From assembly GCF_003336425.1 (NCBI RefSeq), contig NZ_QEIO01000002.1, positions 26,711 to 90,710 of the forward strand: a DNA stretch of 64,000 nucleotides. Direction: 5' to 3'. The notes below the pieces were generated by a model. That model ran no database searches. It worked only from the letters and a program-made list of their open reading frames with translations, and had not been told where the DNA came from. Below, in pieces: positions 1 through 7,686 of the stretch. This stretch comes from Marinitenerispora sediminis. Its GTDB lineage: Bacteria > Actinomycetota > Actinomycetes > Streptosporangiales > Streptosporangiaceae. The position numbers and the translations under genes were made by a program. Each line of letters begins with the position of its first letter. The stretch's first letter is position 1.

Positions 1-634
1 CCAGCAGCGTGGAGACGAGCACCCCGATCTCGCGGGACGGCATGCGCTGGCGCAGGTCCTCGATCGCGGCCTCGAACGACTGGCCCAGCCGCATCGACTC
101 CACCACCCGGCGCAGCTCCGCCCCGGCCGGGTCGTCGAGCTCGTCCGCCGCCATGTCGATGGCCGTGGGCAGCGCCAGGCCGGCCGATGTGGCATTGGAC
201 AGCACCCGCGCGAGTTCCGGCAGCTGGGCCGTGAACGCCTCCGTGCGGCGTTCCTCCTGCCTGCGCAGGTAGGCGAGGAACAGGAAGGCGACCAGGCCGG
301 CCGACAGCAGCCCGAAGAGCGGGGCGAGGATCTGCCAGACGAACACGATGGCCGCCACGATGGCGCCCAGTAGCAGCAGCAGGAACGTGGACACCCGCAC
401 CCGCACCCCCGACCGGGCCAGCCGGCGGTACACCGCCCGGCCGAACTCGGTGCGGCGCAGCGCGACGTCCAGCCGCGCCAGCGGGCTGTTGGCCCGCCGC
501 TCGACCTCGGCGAGCACGCTGCGCGACGCGAGCAGCCGCCGCTGCGCGACACCGTCCACGAAGACGACGATGCCCCACACCGCGAAGGCCAGCATCACGG
601 CGGACAGCAGCAGGATCACGACCGGGTAGGTCAC
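1..634 (-). CDS. tadB: TadB-like pilus assembly inner-membrane protein, 3' part cut by window edge
   Basis: The first 211 residues of a type II secretion system F-domain protein are visible. The GTG start at 634 overlaps the cpaF stop (GTGA), and the reading frame runs open to base 1. Translation begins MTYPVVILLLSAVMLAF, a membrane segment, then a basic stretch, then two adjacent hydrophobic segments (about residues 80-117), then LPELARVLSNATSAGLALP, typical of the T2SSF domain of TadB/GspF. By family knowledge TadB and TadC form the membrane platform on which the CpaF ATPase drives Flp pilus assembly. Translational coupling to cpaF supports this. The C-terminus and probably tadC lie outside the window. 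Confidence 0.85.
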   Translation of the reverse strand, partial: MTYPVVILLLSAVMLAFAVWGIVVFVDGVAQRRLLASRSVLAEVERRANSPLARLDVALRRTEFGRAVYRRLARSGVRVRVSTFLLLLLGAIVAAIVFVWQILAPLFGLLSAGLVAFLFLAYLRRQEERRTEAFTAQLPELARVLSNATSAGLALPTAIDMAADELDDPAGAELRRVVESMRLGQSFEAAIEDLRQRMPSREIGVLVSTLL

Positions 635-1989
635 AGCGGGCCTCCGGCGGGGGAGTGGAAGGTGTCGACCGCCTGCGGGGCCGACTCCGGAGCGGCGACG
701 CCGAACGACGCCGGAACCGACTCGCCCGCGTTGTAGATCCGCGCGGCGACGTGCCGCGGCAGCGGGAACCGCAGGAAGTCCCCGGTGACCGCGCGGCCGA
801 GGTCCACGCGGTGCGTCTCGAAGCGCAGCAGCGGCTGCAACCGGAACTCCTCCCGCCGGGCCGAGGCGACCACCGCCACCTCCGACACCCGGCGGCTGCC
901 GTCGGCGTAGCGCGCCAGGTGCACGATGACGTCGATGGCCGCGTTGATCTGGTCGCGGATCGCCTCGAAGGGGATCTTGACCTCGCTCATGGAGGCGAGG
1001 GTGAGCAGCCGGTGCACCGCGTCGTCGGCCGAGTTGGCGTGCACCGTGGCCAGGGAGCCGTCATGGCCGGTGTTCATCGCCTGCAGCATGTCGAGGGTCT
1101 CGGCTCCGCGGACCTCCCCGACGATGATGCGGTCCGGGCGCATGCGCAGCGAGTTGCGCACCAGGTCGCGGATGGAGATGTGCCCGGCCCCCTCGATGTT
1201 GGGGGGCCGCGACTCCAGCCGGATGACGTGCTCCTGCTGGAGCTGCAGCTCGGCCGAGTCCTCGATGGTGACGATGCGCTCCGCCGCCGGCACGAAGGCC
1301 GAGAGCGCGTTGAGGAACGTCGTCTTCCCGGTGCCGGTGCCGCCCGAGACGATGACGTTGAACCGGGCCCGCACCAGGGCGGCCAGCAGGACGCCGGTGG
1401 CCTCGTCGAGGCTGCCGTTGCCGACCAGCTGCTCGATCGTGAACGGTTTGGGGAACCGCCGGATCGTGATGACCGGCCCCGAGAGGGAGAGCGGGGGGAT
1501 GATGACGTTCACCCGCTCGCCGGTGGGCAGCCGGGCGTCGACCATGGGGCTGGACTCGTCCACCCGGCGGTTCACCTGCGAGACGATGCGGTCGATCGTC
1601 TGGTACAGCTGCTCCTCGCTGGCGAAGGCGGTGTCGATACGCTCCACCCGGCCGCGCCGCTCGATGTAGACGTTGTCCGGTCCGTTCACCATGATCTCGG
1701 TGATGCTCTCGTCGGCGAGCAGCGGCTCCAGCACGCCCAGGCCCAGTGCCTCGTCCACCACCCGGCGCACCATGTTGCCGCGCTCGCGGTCGGACAGCAC
1801 GGGCCCCTCGCGCGAGATGAGGTGCCCGACGACCTTCTCCAGCCGGATGCGGCGCTGCTCCAGGCTGAGCATCGCGAGGTCGTCGAGGTTGATCTCGGTG
1901 AGCAGCCGCTGCCGCCAGTGGGCGACGCCGCCGCGCTCCGCCTGCTGCCCGGCGAGGCGGTCCTCGTCGAGCCGGTCCTTCAGTCCCAT
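631..1989 (-). CDS. cpaF: CpaF/TadA family pilus secretion ATPase
   Basis: This 452-residue protein is the hexameric ATPase that powers Tad/Flp pilus assembly in the cytoplasm. It has an N-terminal alpha-helical region (1-90), a TadA-type N-domain with LADESITEIMVNGPDNVYIE at about 91-110, and the RecA-like core with Walker A GGTGTGKT at 216-223. The core continues with TIEDSAEL, LRMRPDRIIVGEVRGAET (Walker B and His-box region) and MNTGHDGSLATVHANS, all hallmarks of CpaF rather than PilB or GspE. Length is normal for the family. It stands between tadE-type genes upstream and tadB downstream in one minus-strand operon, overlapping tadB by four bases. Assignment is secure at family level; whether the pilus is piliation-, adhesion- or uptake-related is not visible. 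Confidence 0.95.
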   Translation of the reverse strand: MGLKDRLDEDRLAGQQAERGGVAHWRQRLLTEINLDDLAMLSLEQRRIRLEKVVGHLISREGPVLSDRERGNMVRRVVDEALGLGVLEPLLADESITEIMVNGPDNVYIERRGRVERIDTAFASEEQLYQTIDRIVSQVNRRVDESSPMVDARLPTGERVNVIIPPLSLSGPVITIRRFPKPFTIEQLVGNGSLDEATGVLLAALVRARFNVIVSGGTGTGKTTFLNALSAFVPAAERIVTIEDSAELQLQQEHVIRLESRPPNIEGAGHISIRDLVRNSLRMRPDRIIVGEVRGAETLDMLQAMNTGHDGSLATVHANSADDAVHRLLTLASMSEVKIPFEAIRDQINAAIDVIVHLARYADGSRRVSEVAVVASARREEFRLQPLLRFETHRVDLGRAVTGDFLRFPLPRHVAARIYNAGESVPASFGVAAPESAPQAVDTFHSPAGGPL

Positions 1990-2040
1990 GGGTGCCTGCC
2001 TGCGAGAGAGGGGAGTCGGCGGCCGTGCGGCCGTCCGGCG

Positions 2041-2427
2041 TCAGGGCATGTCGGCACGCCGCACCACCGTGACGTCGAGGTCGGCGATCCGGAAGACGAT
2101 GGGGAGCTCAATGCGCACCTCCGTGTAGTAGCCGGCGTCGTCCCGGGGACCCGCGGTGACCACGGCGCCGTCCAGCCAGGACGGCAGCGCCTGCTGTGCC
2201 GTGCTCACCGCGGCGGCGGGGCCCGCGCCCCCGGCGCCCGCCGCGCGCGCCCCGGCGCGCGCGGCGTTCTCGGCCTGCTCGACGGCCACGAAGGAAACGA
2301 AGACCTCGACCGCGAGGGCGGTCACGAGCAGGAACAGCGGGAAGTAGGCGGCGAACTCCAGTAGCTGCGAGCCGCCGTCGCCGCGGGGCCGGCCCCGGGC
2401 GCGCACAGGTGGCACAGCGACCCTCAT
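2041..2427 (-). CDS. TadE-like pseudopilin
   Basis: A 128-residue protein with a basic, Gly/Arg-rich N-terminus, then GSQLLEFAAYFPLFLLVTALAVEVF-type sequence at about 20-44 (Glu at +5 of the hydrophobic helix, as in TadE/TadF pseudopilins), then an Ala/Gly-rich linker and a short beta-rich extracytoplasmic tail. TadE pseudopilins are minor structural components of the Tad pilus, inserted in the membrane through this single N-terminal helix. The gene begins 4 bp after the cpaE-tadE fusion stop and is followed by 51 bp before cpaF. It is the second TadE-type domain in the operon, the other being fused to CpaE. Confidence 0.8.
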   Translation of the reverse strand: MRVAVPPVRARGRPRGDGGSQLLEFAAYFPLFLLVTALAVEVFVSFVAVEQAENAARAGARAAGAGGAGPAAAVSTAQQALPSWLDGAVVTAGPRDDAGYYTEVRIELPIVFRIADLDVTVVRRADMP

Positions 2428-2431
2428 CGCG

Positions 2432-4051
2432 TCACCTCTCCGGAATGATCAGCGCCTCGCTGCTGATGTCCCACGGGCTGTCCACACCCGGGATCACCGC
2501 GGGCGTGGCGATGGTGACCCGCACGAACGACCGCCCCTCGCGCTGCACGACCGCGACGTCCAGGGTGTCCTCGCCGTCCCAGGGCGCCCGGACCCGCTTG
2601 ACCGCCTCCTCGCGGATGGCGGCGGGGTCGTCGGGGGTGATGGCCGCCTGCCGCGCCCCCTCGTTGGCGGCGTGGCCGGCGTACATCCCGGTGAGGCCGA
2701 CCAGCAGGACCTGCCACGCGATGAGCAGGGCGAGTCCGAGGAACGGCAGCACCGCCGCGAACTCCACGATGAGCGAGCCGGAGTCGCTCCGGGCGTGGCG
2801 GGACGGGCGGCCCCGGGCCGGCGTGGCGACGGTGGCGGGGTTCTCCCCGGCGCCGGCGAGCGCGGCGTCGGTGGCGGCGTCGTCGGGTGCGGGGACGGTG
2901 AGCATCCCCAGCTCGCCGGCGAGCCGGCCGAACGCCTTGAGGAGGGACTCGTCGGTCAGCCGGTCGGGGGCGCCGGTGTTGGACGCCTCCTCCAGCGCCC
3001 GGTAGGCGGCGGGGACGGGGGTGCGCAGCATGCTGCCGCCGAGCAGCTTGCGCGCGAAGTCCGGCTGGATCTCGTTGCGCCGGCTGTGCCGCATGAGCAG
3101 CGTCGTGACGTTCTCGGAAGCGCGGATCTGCAGGCGGTTCCACATGGCGATCAGCCGCTGCGCGCCGCGCAGCGCCGGGAGGTCGGGGTTGACCAGCACG
3201 ACGGCGGTGTCGGACAGCTCCACGGCCATCGCGGTGGCCTCGGTCATGGCCGAGCCGCAGTCGACGATCACGAGGTCGAACCGGGAGCGCAGCGCGCCGA
3301 GGATCTGCCGGGAGGCCCGGGCCGTGACGTCCTCGCCGCGCTCGCCCTCGACCGGGGCCAGCAGGATGTGCAGGCCGTCCGGGTGGACGTACAGGGTGTC
3401 GGCCAGCATGGCCGCGCTGATGTCGTCGGCGGCCTCGACCAGGTCGACGATGCTGCGCCGGTGCTTGAGGTCGAAGTAGCCCGGGATGTCGCCGGTCTGC
3501 AGGTCGAGGTCGACGAGGCACACCACCCGGCCGGCCCGGGCGGCGATCCGCGCGAGGTGGATCGCGGTCGTGGTGGTGCCGACCCCGCCCTTGGCACCGG
3601 TGAAGGTGATGATGGAGCCGCGCCGGCCGGTCACCGGGACGTCGAGCGACGCGGCCTCCAGGTGCCGGCGCAGCGTGCGGGACCACTCCGCGGCGGTGGT
3701 GACCCGCGCGCTGAGCTGCTCGATGGTGGCGTCGGCCTGCAGCAGCCCGCGGGCCCCGGCCTCCATCGCGTTGGTGAAGGTGTCGGGTTCGACCTCGTTG
3801 ACGATGAGGATGACCGCGAGCTGGGGGTGGTTGCGTGAGATGTCGCGGACGAGGTCGAGCACCGGCAGCGGCCCGAGGTCCTCGTGGATGAGCACGACGT
3901 CCAGGCCGGGCAGCTTGCCCACGGTGTCGCTCACCTCGCGCGAGGTGCGGTGCACGCTCACGACCTCGGCGTCGCTGAGCTCCTCGAAGCGGGCGGTCAG
4001 GGCCTGCTCCAGCGCCGCGGTGGGTGCGGCGATCATCACCTGGTAGGTCAT
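2432..4051 (-). CDS. CpaE-like ATPase fused to a C-terminal TadE pseudopilin domain
   Basis: A 539-residue protein starting at ATG 4051, which overlaps the cpaB stop (ATGA); open frame upstream of this is non-coding. Residues 1-130 form a receiver-like domain without an obvious phosphoacceptor context. Residues 146-385 are a MinD/ParA-type ATPase with deviant Walker A GAKGGVGTTT at 152-161 and LVDLDLQTGDIPGYFDL at 179-195, as in CpaE/TadZ. After a 40-residue Ala/Pro linker comes a TadE-like segment: SGSLIVEFAAVLPFLGLAL at 424-442 (membrane helix) and a short extracytoplasmic beta-rich tail to 539. CpaE/TadZ localises the Tad machine at a cell site. A permanent fusion would tether it to the membrane and to a minor pilin. 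I see one continuous frame, so this is not a split artefact. The fusion is unusual. Confidence 0.85.
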   Translation of the reverse strand: MTYQVMIAAPTAALEQALTARFEELSDAEVVSVHRTSREVSDTVGKLPGLDVVLIHEDLGPLPVLDLVRDISRNHPQLAVILIVNEVEPDTFTNAMEAGARGLLQADATIEQLSARVTTAAEWSRTLRRHLEAASLDVPVTGRRGSIITFTGAKGGVGTTTTAIHLARIAARAGRVVCLVDLDLQTGDIPGYFDLKHRRSIVDLVEAADDISAAMLADTLYVHPDGLHILLAPVEGERGEDVTARASRQILGALRSRFDLVIVDCGSAMTEATAMAVELSDTAVVLVNPDLPALRGAQRLIAMWNRLQIRASENVTTLLMRHSRRNEIQPDFARKLLGGSMLRTPVPAAYRALEEASNTGAPDRLTDESLLKAFGRLAGELGMLTVPAPDDAATDAALAGAGENPATVATPARGRPSRHARSDSGSLIVEFAAVLPFLGLALLIAWQVLLVGLTGMYAGHAANEGARQAAITPDDPAAIREEAVKRVRAPWDGEDTLDVAVVQREGRSFVRVTIATPAVIPGVDSPWDISSEALIIPER

Positions 4052-4797
4052 CGGGCGCCCTCGCTGCCGCCCCGCTCCAGCAGCTCGGCCTGGTCGGCGG
4101 AGCAGAACTGGAGGTCGCCCGGGTCGCCGGAGCCCTCGGGGCTCACCAGCGCGAGCCGGAGCTTGTCGGCGAAGCCCTCCGCGTAGGTGAGGCGCAGCGT
4201 CTCCTCCGGGTCCAGCCGGAAGGTGACCGGCACGACGGAGTTGGTGCCGCCGGTCTGCGCGTCGATCTCGGAGCCGATCTCGCCCACCTCCAGCACCTCG
4301 ACGTCGGTGAGCACCCGGACGGCGCACGCGCTCTGCTGGTCGTTGGGCTGGTAGGCGGCGTAGATGTCGACCCGCGACTGGCGGTCGACCTTGCCGGCGA
4401 CGCCGGTCTCGGCGTTGATCATGATCGCGATCTCCCGCTCGCCCTCGTCCAGCTCCGGCGCGTCCACGACCATGCTCTTCTGCAGCAGGGTGCCGGAGTC
4501 CAGGAAGGTCGCGGAGACCGGTTGCCGGCCCAGCCGGCCGAGCGCCTCGTCGAGGTCGGCGCCGGTGAGGAAGACGTTGTCGTCGAAGAACCGCGCCGGG
4601 ACCGCGAACTCCTCCACCTGGTCCTCGGAGATCGGCTGGTACGGCGGCACGTCCTCGGTGAGGCGCAGCGCGACGCGGTAGGTGCCCATCTCGTTCTGCA
4701 GCGTGTTGGCGTAGGACACGATGGTGAACAGGACCGCGATGGCGCCGATCCCGGCGACGATCATCAGCAGCACGCCGCGTCGCTGACGGGGGTTCAT
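4048..4797 (-). CDS. cpaB: CpaB/RcpC-like Flp pilus assembly protein
   Basis: A 249-residue protein with an N-terminal membrane anchor (about residues 8-30, RGVLLMIVAGIGAIAVLF). It then has a SAF-like beta-clip region (PPYQPISEDQVEEFAVPARF) and an RcpC/CpaB domain with VSATFLDSGTLLQKSMV and GVAGKVDRQSRVDIYAAYQ (about 94-172). In Gram-negative Tad systems CpaB interacts with the outer-membrane secretin. In this actinobacterial-type locus no secretin is visible, so a periplasm-facing/cell-wall role is inferred. It overlaps the CpaE-TadE gene by four bases, making it the first clear tad gene of the operon. Confidence 0.82.
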   Translation of the reverse strand: MNPRQRRGVLLMIVAGIGAIAVLFTIVSYANTLQNEMGTYRVALRLTEDVPPYQPISEDQVEEFAVPARFFDDNVFLTGADLDEALGRLGRQPVSATFLDSGTLLQKSMVVDAPELDEGEREIAIMINAETGVAGKVDRQSRVDIYAAYQPNDQQSACAVRVLTDVEVLEVGEIGSEIDAQTGGTNSVVPVTFRLDPEETLRLTYAEGFADKLRLALVSPEGSGDPGDLQFCSADQAELLERGGSEGAR

Positions 4798-4840
4798 GAC
4801 GTTCCGTTTCTACTCGGGCGGGAGCGAGGGGGCGGCCGGG

Positions 4841-5866
4841 TCAGCGGGCCGTGGGACGGAAGGCGGGCGGCCCGAGGCCGGGGGCGGCGTTCGGGCCGGT
4901 CGAGGGGTCCGCCGCGGGCGGAGCGGCCGGTTCGACGCGGGCGCGCTCCGGCAGAGGCGCGGCGGGAGCGGGCAGCTCGCCCGCCCGCGCGTAGGAGGGC
5001 GGCCGCCCGACCGGAGGGCGGTTGGCGGCCCCGCAGAACGGGCAGCGCGGGGCGGCGACGGGTTCGCGGCACCAGGCGCAGGTGGTCGGCCGGATGCTGC
5101 GCACCGGATGCGACAGCGCCTCCTGGTGGGCGCTGAAGGCCACGAACTCGACGTAGCGCGACGACCCCCAGTACCGCGCGCCCAGCGGTTGCGGCGGCAG
5201 CGGCCGGGTGCTGACGGCCCGCACCAGGGGAAGGAAGCGGGAGTCGAACGCCGCGGCCTCGGGGTCGCCCGCCGCGGAGACGAGCATCTGCACCGGGTCG
5301 ACCGGGTGGAAGGGCGGCGCGGGGGTCGGTCTTCCACCGCGCACCCGCGCGACGTGCCGGGTCGGCGCGCAGAATGCCAGGAACGCAGACTTGGGGGAAT
5401 AGGACGCGATGTGCTGCCCGACCGAAATGGGGAGTGTCGACAGGTTGCTGACGCCTTTCAGCCAGGCGCCGGCCAGGACGTGCCGGGGGAGTTCGTCGGC
5501 GAGCGCCGCGACCAGCCCGGCGGGAAGGTAGGGAGCGAGATAGGCGAGCTGGTCTGCGAGCAGCGAGAACGCCAGCGGGGAGAGGTCCACTGCAATGCCG
5601 GCGACGTGGTCGGTGCGCAGGGCCCCGCGCGCGAACTGAATGGCGCGTTCCGGATGGTCCGCACGCCATTTCGGATAGAGCGCCACCACTTTTCGGTCTT
5701 GAGCCGTATGATGTGCGGCGAAGTCCAGGAAGTCCGCGCACCGGGTGGCGAGATCATCGCCCGCCAGGGGGAAGCGCTGTGCCTGGGCGGCACCGAGGTG
5801 GCCGGTGCTCGGGATGTCCGCGAGCAGCGCGACGACACTGGGTGACCTCGGACGGTCGGTGGACAC
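4841..5866 (-). CDS. hypothetical protein with C-terminal zinc ribbon and Pro-rich tail
   Basis: I do not recognise this 341-residue protein. It begins at GTG 5866, nine bases after a GGGAG ribosome site. Residues 1-230 look globular, alpha-rich and Ala/Leu-rich, with the N-terminal VALLADIPSTGHLGAAQ. Residues about 262-282 hold CAWCREPVAAPRCPFCGA, two CxxC pairs of a zinc ribbon. The last 60 residues are Pro/Ala-rich and probably disordered. No signal peptide or membrane helix is seen. It lies 43 bp upstream of cpaB on the same strand and may share its transcript, so a link to the Tad pilus is possible but is inference only. Confidence 0.6.
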   Translation of the reverse strand: MSTDRPRSPSVVALLADIPSTGHLGAAQAQRFPLAGDDLATRCADFLDFAAHHTAQDRKVVALYPKWRADHPERAIQFARGALRTDHVAGIAVDLSPLAFSLLADQLAYLAPYLPAGLVAALADELPRHVLAGAWLKGVSNLSTLPISVGQHIASYSPKSAFLAFCAPTRHVARVRGGRPTPAPPFHPVDPVQMLVSAAGDPEAAAFDSRFLPLVRAVSTRPLPPQPLGARYWGSSRYVEFVAFSAHQEALSHPVRSIRPTTCAWCREPVAAPRCPFCGAANRPPVGRPPSYARAGELPAPAAPLPERARVEPAAPPAADPSTGPNAAPGLGPPAFRPTAR

Positions 5867-6270
5867 GGTGCATGCTCCCTGGGGGTGCGGCGCGGGGCGC
5901 CGACTCTGACGGGGGCCGGCGCGGCCCTATGGGGACGTATCGTAACGAGGCGCCCTGCGATCCCTCTACCGGGGACGATTCACTTGTCGCCACTCAACGC
6001 TCTGATACACGGTGCGTTATTGCGGGTGGAAAAAGCAAGACGTCCACAGGCCAAAATGCACCTGAATGTCATGTGATGGCCGGATTGAGGCGGGGTTCAC
6101 TTCGACGTCGTGCCTGATACGCCCTCCTTTTCGCCGCGAAATGCGGCGGCGTCCCGATCGCGGACCGGAACGCCCCGCGCGGCCGCGCGACGCGGGCGCG
6201 CCGCCAGCGCCCGCCAGGGGCCGGCGAGGCCGCGCCCGGCACACGCGCTCCGGGCCGGACGCGACGCCGG
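5867..6270. other. 404-bp intergenic stretch upstream of the Tad operon
   Basis: No convincing gene. The short open frames here lack family features and ribosome sites. The middle part (about 5990-6080) is less GC-rich than the surroundings, containing a run of five A after a GGGTGG motif near 6028-6035. It probably holds the promoter of the minus-strand 341-residue gene and perhaps of the Tad operon. I could not settle on a -35/-10 pair. Confidence 0.35.
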
Positions 6271-7158
6271 TCAGGCCTCGCCGGCCGCGCGGGCGTTCTC
6301 CGCCTCGTCCAGCGTCGCCGACCAGCTGGCGAGCAGCTTCAGCCCGTCCTGTGACGCCGACCCCTGCTCGGCCGTGTAGACGAAGAGCGACAGTCCGGTG
6401 TCGGCGGCGAGCTCCATCGCCTCGAACGCCAGGTCCAGGTCCCCGACGACCGGATGGCGCAGGCGTTTGACGCCGGTGGTGTGGGCGTGCACGTTATGGG
6501 CGGCCCACAGGCCGCGGAAGGCCTCGCTGCGCGTCGACAGCTCCCCGACGAGATCGGACAGCTCCCGGTCGTAGGGATCCCGTCCCGCCTCCGAGCGCAG
6601 CAGCGCCACGGTGTCGTGTGCCGCCTTGTCCCAGTCCCGGTAGAACCTCGTCGCGCGCTGGTCGAGGAAGATGAAGCGGGCGTAGTTGGCCGGCCGGGGC
6701 AGGGCGATATCCATGTCGGAGTACAGGGCGCGCCCCAGCCGGTTGGTGGCGAGGACGTCCAGCCGCCGGTTCTGCACCACCGCGGGAGCGCCTGTCATGG
6801 CCTCCAGGACGCGCAGGACGCCCGGCCGGACCTCCTCCCGCCGCCGCGCCGTCCGGCGGCGCGTGCGGGCCCTGGGGCTGGCGGCGCGCGCGAGGTCGAA
6901 CAGGTGCGCGGACTCCACCTCGTTCAGCTGCAGCGCGCGGGCGAGCGCCTCCAGCACGCTCTCGGAGACCCCGCTCGCGTTGCCCCGCTCCAGGCGCGTG
7001 TAGTAGTCGACGCTGACCCCCGCGAGCAGCGCGACCTCCTCCCGGCGCAGTCCGGGAACGCGTCGGTTGCGGCCGTAGGACGGCAGGCCCGCCTGCTGGG
7101 GCGTGATCCTCGCCCGCCGCGTGACCAGGAACTCGCGGATCTCGTTTCGGCTGTCCAC
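6271..7158 (-). CDS. XRE-family regulator with MmyB-like ligand-binding domain
   Basis: A 295-residue cytoplasmic DNA-binding protein. Residues about 12-75 form an XRE helix-turn-helix; PGLRREEVALLAGVSVDYY followed by RLERG is the standard signature of this actinobacterial family. Residues 110-290 match the MmyB-like domain (VVQNRRLDVLATNRLGRALYSD, RFIFLDQRATRFYRDWD, LRSEAGRDPYDREL). That domain binds a fatty-acid-like ligand in the founding structure. Family members often sit next to a divergently transcribed reductase or transporter they control. Here the gene to the right on the opposite strand is a GH13 enzyme 528 bp away, so the target is not evident. Confidence 0.88.
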   Translation of the reverse strand: MDSRNEIREFLVTRRARITPQQAGLPSYGRNRRVPGLRREEVALLAGVSVDYYTRLERGNASGVSESVLEALARALQLNEVESAHLFDLARAASPRARTRRRTARRREEVRPGVLRVLEAMTGAPAVVQNRRLDVLATNRLGRALYSDMDIALPRPANYARFIFLDQRATRFYRDWDKAAHDTVALLRSEAGRDPYDRELSDLVGELSTRSEAFRGLWAAHNVHAHTTGVKRLRHPVVGDLDLAFEAMELAADTGLSLFVYTAEQGSASQDGLKLLASWSATLDEAENARAAGEA

Positions 7159-7686
7159 GTCCCCAGGCTATGTTCACGCCGCGCCGCGGAGGGAGGTCCT
7201 GCCGCTACCCCTCGGCGGGGGTTCCGCGGCGGGAGCCCCCGCCGGGCGGGCGCGGCCACCGGACAGGACGTCGGCACCCGGACACGGGTCGCTGTCCGGG
7301 CCGCGGCCCGGGACCCCACGAAGTACGGACGCGGGCCGCAGAGGATGCGTCGGCGCTCCGCACGGATCCGCAGGTCGCGGCGGTGCCGGCCGGTGCGCCG
7401 GCCAGGGGAGCGAGAGCGGTCGCCCGGATAGGTGATCATCACCCCCGCCGACGCGTTAGGCTCCCGTATCCCGCGATTCAGCGTGGCGGGCCCGTCGGCT
7501 CCGTGCGGCAACGGAGGGACGACGGGACCGAGACGAAGGCCACGCTTCCCCAACGAGACGGTCGCGGGGTGGGGCATCGGTGCCGACCCACCGCATGCCG
7601 AGCCGACCTGCCGCGGGCGGAGGACAACGACGTGCCCCGCGAGCGGGAGCGGAGCCCCTTCCCTACTCAGCAAGAGACGAGATGCC
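7159..7686. other. 528-bp divergent intergenic region
   Basis: Between the XRE regulator and the GH13 gene. An open frame joins the GH13 gene from 7432, but that part has an Arg/Pro/Gly-rich composition unlike the enzyme and begins without a clear ribosome site, so I treat it as non-coding. Promoters for both divergent genes must lie here; no clear consensus was found. Confidence 0.4.

Noticed and set aside
9..629. Two short plus-strand frames (87 and 93 codons) at the left edge
   Set aside because: They are antisense to tadB, Ser/Arg-rich and featureless.
655..2364. Long plus-strand open frame of 569 codons
   Set aside because: It is antisense to cpaF and tadE. Its composition (His/Asp/Gly/Arg-rich) is the usual mirror of high-GC coding DNA and it has no motif.
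4052..4327. Extension of the CpaE-TadE frame upstream to 4327
   Set aside because: The extra 92 residues are Arg/Gly/Ala-rich, overlap cpaB antiframe and precede a perfect ATGA-coupled start at 4051.
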